A stretch of DNA of 64,000 nucleotides, taken from positions 109,120,324 to 109,184,323 of the forward strand of contig OZ035960.1 in the NCBI GenBank assembly GCA_964034945.1, read 5' to 3'. This DNA is from Chrysopilus asiliformis. Its lineage: Eukaryota > Arthropoda > Insecta > Diptera > Rhagionidae. This document shows positions 21,801 to 33,800 of this stretch, in pieces (the stretch's first letter is position 1; every line of letters starts with the position of its first letter). Made by a program: the position numbers and the translations under genes. The notes below the pieces were generated by a model. That model was not told the DNA's origin. It ran no database searches and saw only the letters and a program-made list of their open reading frames with translations.

Positions 21801-24800
21801 GAAAATGCCCAAAATTGGCACAATTAGGCCAGAATTGTCCCGCTGTGATACAAGTGGATATTTACGATCTTTTTTTATCCCACCTGTTGTGAAAACAGTT
21901 ATCTACAAATTAAGGAAAAAAGGATCCACATTTAGGAAGCAATTGAGCTTAATAGGCATTTCTGGAAGTGTTGACTATCAATTATTTGGTCTCTTGAAAA
22001 AGTCTTTAAAATTTTGCTCGTTAAAATATAATTAAAAAGAAGTTTCTATGGGATTCCATTTTTTTTTGGCTCCCAAAAACGTTGCAATGCCGAAATTCAT
22101 GATTTTTTAAAACAGCCTAACCAATTTAGACGTTTGCTTGGTTTTTGCTTTGCCCTTTTTCGCGAACCTGCAGTAGGTCTAGTGCAACTGTGGCACAATC
22201 AAAATCCATTTCGCATTTTCAATCTAATGCACAAGAGTATAAATTTAGACGTTCAAAACGGAATCGATCGGAATTTCAATGGATTAAGAAGAACTATTTT
22301 TTGTTCTCCTTTCAAAAATAGACACACACGACGAAATTTTATTCTACGTTTTCAAAAAAGTGCCTACAGACTAACACACATGTTCAAAAAAAACGTGTGT
22401 GAAACATCAATGAAAATTAAACAATTGTTAGAGACAAAAAAAACCGTCACCAATATTGTTTTCCTTTTCCCTGATACAAAACATATACACCATTATTTTT
22501 TTTTTTTCATACAATTAGGAAAATGTTTTATTTTCTTTTTTTAATCATGGAATCTTTTTATAAATCAAAAAATTAATTAAATTAAAAAAAAACTCCTTTG
22601 TAGCCAAATCTTACTACTATTACATTACATTCAGCACAAAAATGAATGTATACTCTTATATAATCACTAAAAATATCAGAAATCACAAAACGATAGTCGA
22701 ATAGCTCTTATACAAATAAAAGAAAATTAAATTCAAACAGCAATGTGATTTCACATAATTATACTTTACAAAAAAAAACAAAAAAAAAATATACGAATAA
22801 TATACATAGATGTAATGTAGATATAAACTAAACATAAAAGAAAACTGCTCGATTAAAACAATTTCTATTGCGTAATAATTATAATAATAATAACCATAGC
22901 AATGTAATAATAATTATCATTTAAATAATATAATAGCAGTAAACGTTAATTCTTAAGTAAAGCGTTGTCATACTTCTCTGGATTCTTGTTCTAATTTCAC
23001 ATATGACAAATCTCCATTATCTGGCATCTGATCAAATTCATTTTGACTACTGGAAATACTGAGAGACTCCATTTGACCGATCAATTTTGGCCACTCTGGA
23101 TTGTTTTTCGCTAGAGATTCAACTTGCTGCCAGAGTTCCTCGCGTTGACTTAATTTCTCTCGTTCCCTAAAAGTATTTTTTGAAAAAATCATTTAGTGGT
23201 GTTTGCAAAATATTCTAGGATTTTCGTAATAATATCTAGCTTATAGAATTGAAAATTTGCTTAAGAATCTGACAGACTTTTGTAAAAATGAAATTTATAT
23301 GAAAAAAATAAGTTTGAAAGTTTTATTCGTAAGTTTTCATATTCTAAAGTTTTTTTTTTGAAAAAAAAGTGACAAAAACTTGACTCACTGTTGCTTCTCT
23401 TGGCGATAATTCTTATTACATTCATCGAAAAGTTTCTGATTCATTTCCATAAATAACTTTAGTGCATTATAAATTAGGCCATGTATAGTTTTATTCCAAT
23501 GAGTTTTTGAATTACGATACAATGATGGAAACATTATAGGTAATATAATTTGTGAATTATCAGCTATTAGAGACATTATATATTCATTATTCCAGTAATA
23601 TAAAGCACGTTCAGCAACTTGAAAATGTGGGCTTGATACGCATTTAGCTATTTGGCGGAATAGGGGCTCCATAACTTTTTGAAATTCAGCTGGCTCAATA
23701 ACATCGAGCAATTCTTCTAGTTCATTTAAAAACATCACTTCCTTTGGACTATGAGTCTTTGGCCAAAATTTTAGTAAGCTCCTGTAATGAATTTTTCAAA
23801 AAAAAATCGATTAAAAAAACTGTCCTTTATTTAATGATAAAATAAATTGTCCTCACCTTATGACAGGCTCCGATAAACTTGGATCCTTTTCTAAAAATTG
23901 AACTACACAATATGTCAATTGTGGATGATAGACTGATAAACTTTTGACTTTATGCAATGGAAGCAATACTTTAAGTAAAAACTGTTTATGTTCCTCCTTG
24001 AGTGGCAACGCAAAACCATTTATAATACTACCAAGAATTTCTAATAGCTCTGCAATACCATTGTGATGTTCTGTTTCATATATAAACCTAAAACAATAAT
24101 AAGAAAAAAAATTATTAGTTTAGTTGGGGAATGAATTAAACACGGGGCTGTTTTGTTGAAAATGTGGAGAAGGGGTCTGACATAATGTGGTGGTGGTATT
24201 ATACTGCATAAAAAAACAATCACAAAACATAACAAAAGCTATAATTGCCAATCTGGCAATTATTGAAAACCCGTATGGTGATATTCGTATCAAAATTCGA
24301 ACAGTTGTACCAAAACTCCACTTTGAAGTCAAACTTTCCAATAAGATTTTTTTAAATTTATTCCAATCGGATTTTGATGTATGGAAGTTTTATGTAGAAT
24401 CATATCCTAAATAACTTTTGTTCTTGCACTTTTTTGATAAGATGCACCGTTTTTGAGATATTCACAAAATACGTTTTCGTTCGTATGGGGGGTACCCCCC
24501 CTAATGGTCCATTTTTGCCCATTAACGAACTTAGCCTCGCATTTTACGAAAAACGGATCTGCGCAAAAATTCAAGTCTCTAGCTCAATCCGTGCGCCCGC
24601 GATTCGCGCCACAGACGGACAGACAGACGGACAGACAGATGGACGGACGGACGGACGAACAGACGGACGGACGGACAGACGGACGGACGGACAGACATAC
24701 GGACAGACAGACGGACGAACGGACAGACGGACGGAGGGACGGACGGACAGACGGATTCATTTCTGCGTGTGATGACGGGATCTTGGCGTTACAAACGGTA

Positions 24801-27800
24801 AGGCAAAGTTAATATACCCTTTGGTTTCACCATACGGGTATAAAAAGCGTAACGTGAAGGAAAAGGGTCTCAAAAAGCATATAATTAACCTATATATCAT
24901 TGTAGGACGGAGCTTGACAGATTTTTTCACACGCTTTTAAATTTTCCCCAGTAAAACCTCGATTTATGAGTTTTTTTTTCATTCTTGACGGTGGTTCATA
25001 TTCTGAGACATTGAACGAAGTTCTTAAACCGAACCATTGACAAAACAAAGCGTTCACAATCCGAGGTTCCACAGTATAGGAATTTTTTCCATAGAATTTT
25101 ACTTAATACACTTACCTGTAAAATACATTATTTATTTGTTTTCTGATGAATGCACGTAATCCTAAAAATTTCCCATAAATCCTATGAAGAACCGTTTTCA
25201 GAAAGTCCCTTTCCCTTGGATCTTCCGAATCGAATAATTCTAATAGTTGTAAAACAAATTGCTGATCTATAAAACGTTTAGCTAAATTTGGTTGAAAATC
25301 TGGTGATTCCAGAAATCGTAAAAATAATTCATAAACGAATTGTAAATGTGGCCATGAAGCTTCTAATGTTGGTTCATCCTCTTCTGGATCAAATTCAGCA
25401 CCATTTGGATTTGATGAAGGCGGCAGCGTTCGAAACAGATTAACAGCAAACTGAAGGAAAAAAAATAATATTTTTAATATAAACGAAATTTCTTTGGTTA
25501 CTCCTAATAGTATTTTTTGGTTTATGGCATGTCTCTACCACTAGAAGTGTATGTTATTTATTTAGCGGCAGAAATGTTTCATAAGCCGAAAGTACTAGGG
25601 ATTAGATTTTCAATTCGTTTTGGTCCAACTTTATTTATTTATTTATTTTATATCTGTATGTTCGCGCAGTACTGGGGTGCCGTTGCATGGATTTTGTTGA
25701 AACGTTGGTGGATGACAGAGTTCACTCCCTAGTTGGTCCCATTTTAATTTCCCCTCTCTCCGACGTTTCCCGGCCTTCCCCTCCCCTGTCAACTCCCAAT
25801 CGGATGGTCCGATCGATCTGAAAATTTGTATGCGTACATTTTGGGGGACGGCTAGTGTTTTCCCCTTATCTATTTTCCCCTACCCCTTTCGCTTCTTAAC
25901 CCCTCCCCTGTCAACTCCCAATCGGATGGTCCGATCGGTCTGAAAATTTGTATGCGTACCTTTTTGGGGGACGGCTAGTGTTTTCCCCTTATATATTTTC
26001 CCCTACCCCTTTCGCTTCTTAACCCCTCCCCTATCAACTCCCAATCGGATGGTCCGATCGATCTGAAAATTTGTATGCTCACATTTTGGGGGACGGCTAG
26101 TGTTTTCCCCTTATCTATTTTCCCCTACCCCTTTCGCTTCTTAACCCCTCCCCTATCAACTCCCAATCGGATGGTCCGATCGATCTGAAAATTTGTATGC
26201 TCACATTTTGGGGGACGGCTAGTGTTTTCCCCTTATCTATTTTCCCCTACCCCTTTCGCTTCTTAACCCCTCCCCTGTCCCCTAATCGGATGGTCCGATC
26301 GGTCTGAAAATTTTTATGCGTATATTTTGGGGGGCAGCGAATCCTTCAACCCTCAAATTTTCCAGATAAAAAACAAACACATATGGGGGTTTTTAGGGTC
26401 GCCTAATCCAATTCTAATGTTTAGAAGTCTGTAAGGTTAACGAAAGGTTTCTGTCGATCTAAAAAATGTTGGTGACGACCCCCAAAATTTTTGCTGTCGA
26501 CCTCTAAAATTTAGTTTACAACTTACTGTTGCCATCCCTAAAAATTCGCTGTTTGGAACGATCAAAGTTTTGCTCTACCCATTTCCTAACATTAAATAGG
26601 TATATCCTATAATATAATACTAGGACTGTCGTCCTTCTGTCTGTCAGTCTGTCTGTCTGCACAATGGATCTCGAAAACAGGCCTAACGATTTTCATGAAA
26701 CTTGGGTGTTAGGGATTTTCGGGGACAAAAATACGATCTAGATAGGTATCCCCTCTGAGAAAATTCTTCTTCGACACCCCTCGCCTGGTATCTTCGAATT
26801 CGGTGGTCCGATCTTAATGAAGCTTTACAGTATTACTAAGAAGGCTAAGGGGTTTGATTTTCCACTACAAAACCTGACTTTTCCCTCCCCTCGATACCCC
26901 TCGCCTGGTTTCTTCGAATTGGCTGGTCCGATCTTAATGAAACTTTCCAGTGTCACTAAGGGGGTTGAAGGCTATCGATTCGTAACGCCGTTTTCGCACG
27001 CGGGCTGCGGCTTTACTTGCTCTACCCATTTCCTAACATTAAATATATCTATATAATGTATATACCAAAAAATCACTAAAAATTATAAAATAAAAAACTT
27101 TTAAAAAAAAAGTAAAAAAAACCGACTTAAAAATGCACTAAAAAGGAAAAAATAATTTTTTTGGAAGTTGGTGCCAAAATAGAAACAAACAATTTGCTCT
27201 CTTTTATTGTACAATCTAAAAGTATTAAAATACATATTGAATGGGTTTTATATTCCCCAAATTTTGAATATCGATTCTTGTCACTATAAAAAATTTATTT
27301 TTATCACATCGAATATTTGCAATGCATTAAACGAAACGCGGGATGTAAAAATTATAGTCATTGTGATATTTTAACCGCGAGTCTATTGTACATAAAAGTA
27401 CTCGACAACTGTAAAAAGCTTTTGATTGTCTTAACAATTCTTGTTACAATAAAATTATTTGTAACACTCAAGAAATATGAATAGAAGTCCTCTTTAAGTT
27501 TCTATTTTGGCACCAACTTCCAAAAAAATTATTTTTTCCTTTTTAGTGCATTTTTAAGTCGGTTTTTTTTACTTTTTTTTTAAAAGTTTTTTCATATTAA
27601 TACTATAGGGAGAAGTTGTTTTTCTCGAGAGCCTGGAAAATAAACTACGGAAAAAGGCCATTAAATTTTCAGTCGTAGCCTAAATATTTAACAAAATTGT
27701 TAATTTTTAGGTGGCTCTCACGAATTTCTTGCGGGGATACATGGGGAGGGGGAAAGCGGTGTCTAAAAATGTGAAGTTACGCGACGCGACTGGTTTTCAT

Positions 27801-30800
27801 TGTTTTTTTTTCTTTTTTCAACACCGCCTCAAATTATTGTCCATTTTTAAAACACACATACTTAAATTTTTCATTAAAATATACAGAAAAAGTGAACAAT
27901 TTCTCCTTTAGAATATTCAAAATTGATGTCACGAAACTCTTTCTAGGCCATCAAACAACTCTGATGTAATTTATTATCAAACGCATAAAATTTGCTCAAA
28001 ACGAATATTTGAACGCAGTTGAATGTCCTCTTCAATTTCAGTTCATCAACTCCCAAACGAAATTACTTTTAAATAATTCCAAAAGGAAATCACAAGATTT
28101 CTATTTTCCTGTGCTTTGACAGTCCTGATTCATGTTCCACTAAATTTTCATTACGAATAATTTCGAAACGTAACCACAATGAATATTTAGATACATTTCT
28201 TGCCTTTGAAATATTTCACATACTTATTATATTTTGGTTGGAAAATATTCCTTGTCCAGAACATGAAATACGAACTATTCTTGTGGATTGAGAGGTTACT
28301 GGAATTCAATGAGAAAAATAACCAAAGGTCCTTAGTATAATACACCCGGAAATATGGTTTGTAATTGAAAACAATCATTCCTTGTATGAAATCCCTGTCG
28401 CCAACTGTAGGCAGACAAACAAAAATTAAAACTCAAGTTTGAGGGAAATTATTTCCGTTGACAACAGAAAGCACTGAAGGATTTATAATTATAACAAACA
28501 GTATTTGTCTCGCTTACCGTTGCTGTCGGTATATTTTGATATTCATTTAATTAGTCATGATGAAATATCGATTTTTACTTAACAGTATTACACATTTCCT
28601 ACAAATGGACTTATTGCGAGGATCCACGAAAGGTTCTGCGATATATAGCGATGTTTTTGAATATAGAGACGGCAGGTACATTTCAAGTTTTATAAATTAT
28701 AGAAACATTCTGGCCATAAATTGTGATACGAAATTTTGATCTTTATTGATTGCTTTAGTATAATATTACGTTAATTTGACGCCTATTACTTACCATATTG
28801 ATTGCTTCTGGATAAATAGCTTCTGTTATTACCCCATTTTGATTACTAAGATATTCGACCATTTCATGGAGTGCCGCCCGTTTAACCTCCTTCCATTTTA
28901 GGTCGCTTAATGGCTCGGAAAAATCGAATAGCGTACAACATTGCCTTAATTTTTGTACAAAAAGTTCTTCGCGCTCATTCGCGGGGGTTTCTGTAAGCCA
29001 ATAAAAAGCAATATGAAAATAAATTAAAATGTGTTTTTAAAAGATATGGAAAAATATTTAAAATAAAGATAATTAAATTTCAAACAAAACGATTCAATTG
29101 TAATGAAATCAGTCAATAAGTGGCTTTAAATAAAAATTAAATTATTATAAGAAAATCAGTTGTGAAAAAACGCTGATGGATACCAGAAAATATACAGTCG
29201 AACCTCAGTCGATGTTTTTTCTGCTCCCTTCCGGCTTGACTTATTGAGGTTTGACTGTATTTTAATCTAGATTCAATCTACACTTTGTTTAACTTCAATC
29301 CTTGGTGAATAGACTATTTCTTTATTTTTAATAAACAAAACATTGCTTAAAGCAATTTGCATTTGACATCAAACTACGTACGAAAAATCGAGACCAAAAT
29401 TGTTGGTCTTCGTTTCAAAATTAAAAATTTATAAATTACATAAAAAAATATAACTAGTCTCAAAAGTTTTTAGGTAGATTTCGAAGAAATACTAATTTAG
29501 GTAAATTTCAACGAAATACTACCTACTTTCGATTTAAATTGCAACATATTTTTTTATATGCAAAACCAATTGCTTAAAAGAAAAAAAATCCATTCGGCGT
29601 CGTATATTGTGGCAGTAATGTTTAAGTTCAAAAATTGGTTAATGTTTAGAAAATAACTTCAATAAAACCTCGTTCCGATTAGACAAAAATTTCGCCTATT
29701 TGCAAGTCCTGCCATTAAAAATTCCTGTGGAGGCCACAATTTTCAAAGCATTTCTTAGAGAAAATTTTTGATTAAAACCTGGGGTCCTACAAAGGAATAC
29801 GATCGTAATCGTAACGATTAGGATTAGCCTGTTATTATTAGTAGGATACACTAACAACAACACATAAGTTCCGATCGTTACAATTACGGTCGTATTCCAT
29901 AATAGGCCCCCAGGTTTTTTACCCAGGAAAATTTTCCTCCAAGTAATGCCCTGATAGCTTTTCCAAAAGTTTTCGTAAAATTATTTTCAAAAAACGATTT
30001 TCTAAAATTACGAATTTCTGGAAAACGGCGCTGATTTAAAAATTTTGTGCATCGGTTCTGTGTAGAAAATTTTGGGAAATCACAAAAAAAAAGTCTTCAA
30101 TTTTTTCGCAAGAAGAACCTTTGGGGCGGTTAACATTATTGTCCGTTCAGACGCCACAAACCCTTGCGATCCCACTGGACATTAAAAAAGAAACAGAAAT
30201 GCGGGATTAAATTAGAAAACCGGGTAAAATTCTTATTACGTTACGATTTTCGTGGCTTATTTTGTGTATACCGCTTTTGTGTATGTGTCTCAAGTGGGAA
30301 AACAAACCACCTGTCAAAAATTTCGCCAAGTAAATTCTGTACCTCGGAGGTATAGAACACTATGTGAAATTTCCCTAACTTTTCAGAAGAGCAGTTTGAA
30401 CAAGTCCACTTTTGTTTAGTATTCCTCTAACTAAAAGTGGACTTGATGTTATTTTAAAAGCATGTAACTTCTCTTACAATTGGTCTAGGACATAGTGTTC
30501 TATACCTCCCGGCAAAACACAAAAAGTTAAATACGAATGTGTAAAAAATGGAAATAGTGTTCTATACCTCCGAGGTACAGAATTGCATAGACTTGAGATT
30601 GTGTGCAATTAAAATTGTGAAAAAACGAGATAAAGTAGCATTTTTATAAATTTCCTGCAATATGCATAGAATTAAAAATTATTAAAAACACAATTTTTAT
30701 GGAGAAATATTTGACAGCTGGTTTGTTTTCCCACGGTTGACATTCATGTGTTAGTTTAGGAATTACTTTATAGTAAAATATTTGGCAAAATTTTCTAATT

Positions 30801-33800
30801 ATACTACTGTGTGGGCGTGTGTTACTAGTGATTTACTTAGTGATTTTTAATAAAAAAAAGCTTGCAAGTGCGTATCATAGTAACGCGTAAAAAAATTCGT
30901 ATTGTATACAAAAATTTAAAAAATAAATAATCTGAAACAAGAATAATTTGGCACAATTTTTGCCTGTGAATAATTACGCCTTAACGCTTGCCGTACACTT
31001 AAGCTAGGTTAGCTCAGCTATGTGCCTGTTTAGACGTGGCCGTTTAGCGGCTCATATTATGCTCACTTTGATACGTGACGAAACACGCCACGTTAAGCTC
31101 TAAACAGGCACATAGCTGAGCTAACTTACCCGGCCTTTACATGCGACTGTAAAGTCTGTCATTAGCACAGACTTCAAATGTCAAATTACTGACAACGAAT
31201 TAAAAGACATTTAGCGAACTGGCAGTCAGTGCATTTACACGAGACTGTGTCAGCTCTACAGACGCGTGTAAGGGCCGGGTTAGCTCAAGTGTACGGCGGG
31301 CCTAAGACCCGTTTCCCCGACTATCTACTGGCCGGCAAGTTGCTCGTCGGTATACGCGTTTTGTATCATAGTATTCGTCGGAGTTATGTGTGCGTTTTCT
31401 TGCTGAGAAGTTGAAAGTCGGTTTAGTTGCTCAGACACTGAGAGCAAATACACTCTTATCAACTAGTGCAAACATTCGGCTCGACAACTGTGAGTTTGGC
31501 ACTTGCTTTTTAATAATAAACTACTGACTATCGAGTTAGCTTTTCAACCGAATGTCATATTGCTGTCTGGCAAGTGCCGAATACGTGTAAATTACTGACC
31601 TACTAGATTTTCATCTACTGGCCGGCCAGTAGACAGTAATGGAAACGCGCCTTTACGCAAAGTGTAGGCCAGTGGTTTCCAAACTTTATTTTACCACGGC
31701 TCCCTTGAAAATATTTGATCATATGGCGCCTCTCTTCCATAGGGTAGCATCGGCAGCATAGTAGTTAATATGTACCTATATGTTAGGTATTGTATTTGCT
31801 GCACGTGCACTTTTTTTGTCAATACTGGCTAATATTCGCGCCTCCCCTTAGACTAGTCCACGCCTCCCTAGGGAGGCGCGCCTCCAAGTTTGGAAAACGC
31901 TGGTGTAGGCAATCCAAGTAGTTTCAGTTAATATGAAATTCTTTATCAAAGTGACATTGCACTAGTTAGTGTAGATGGAAGTGCTTTCGGCGGGTGCGAT
32001 AGAGATGAGTGAGGGGCGACAAAAGAGGAATTCGACTGACTGTGTTGTTTCTCGTTCTCACCCGTAAAAACAGTTTCGCTTCTGCTAAGCACTTCTATTG
32101 TTAAATGGAACTGAAATTAGTTGGGTCGTGTATTGATCATTGTATAACCATATTCATAAAAATAAAATAGTAAATTCTCGATATAAATTATATAGAAAAC
32201 ATCTAACTTTTTTGTGGCAAAACAGACACAATCTTAACCAAATAATTATTATAAAATCAATAAAATACAACAAGTATACATAGTTGAAGGTGTCAAACTT
32301 GTAAGAGATCTTTATAAAACCTTTTCAAAAACCAATGCGGATCTAACAACAATTATAAGTAGAACGCATTCCAGATAGAGAACTTTCATATAATACTGAT
32401 ATGAGAAGAAGTGAAAGTACAATCAAAAAAGAAAATGGAAATAAAATCATGATAGTGTCAAAAATATGGTAGCAAAAACACCGAAAAAAACATTTTAAAA
32501 ATGCGATGCAATACGAAAAACTGATTAGGCAAAAATCTTAAATCATATTTAATACTAAAATAAATACGATTACAATTTAAACAAAACACATTTAATATAC
32601 AATAGATTTAAATTGAAACATTGAAAAAAAAAAAAACTTTTTGTGATTACGAAAAAAAACTTGTAATGCTTGCTGTTTAACTAAATTGGATTTAGAATTT
32701 TTAAACACCTCTCAATAATGGCAAGGATACCGCTGCACTAGCCGGTGGTGAATTGAATAGATTTCGATCTCGGGCACGTCCGGGGCTGCCGGTTATCTGC
32801 TGGATATGTTGTGGTGAAATCGTTCCATCGCCATTCTGGAAACCGGTACCATTCCCACCACCTGTTGAATTCAATCCAGCGGATCCTGTATGACCAATTC
32901 TTGCTGTATTTCCAACATCACTGTTATTATTATTATTACCACTGGCACCTGGCCCTGATAGACTCACAACACCCCCACCACCACTGGCCGCTGTAACACC
33001 TGGTCCACCTCCTTGTTGTTGTTGTCCAGGATTTTGATTTTGTCCAGATCCGGTTGTACCAACACCACCACCACCACCACTGAGTGGATTCTGTTTCGTG
33101 GCCGAATTATTGTTGTTTGGCGATGTCTTAAAATTATTTTGTGAGGGTGACTGTCATTTGATGTGAAACGAACGATAAATGAGAAGATGAAAGAAAGTAA
33201 GAAGATAAATAAATAGAGAATAATTTTATTAATGTTTGATGAAATAATTTTGATTGATTGTTTGATTTCTTCGAGAAAGTTATTGCCATTTTTTCTTCCC
33301 TTTTATTTAATTTTCTTATCCAATCGTTATACTAGCAATTGCATGAATATACTTTAATACTTGTACATATCGTATATATTTCTATTCGTTGTGGTCAAAT
33401 AAAGTTTTTATTTTACATGGGTAATTAATTAATCCCGTAATTGAGTTCAGTGGTAAACTTATAATAATTAATTAATTGTTGGAATAAATAAAATGAAGCT
33501 GCCATCAAAATAATTCATGAAATCTTCGTTTACATATTCAATTAGGCGTTTTCCTCGCTTCCGTCTAAAGGAAAAGTTTATGTCAACAGCATAATTTTGA
33601 TTACTTAGAACTAAAAATATCAAAGGGTAAAATATCCTTGGCATTTCGTCAACTGAATACTGTAATTATTTGATCATCTATTAGGGTTGAGACTTTATTT
33701 TTTTCGTTTTGATATTACAGCAATGTTTTTTTTTTGTGAGTTTTTGTTGTCTTTCATTTCACAATTTGAGCGAATAAAGAATGAATAACGCACGAAATTG

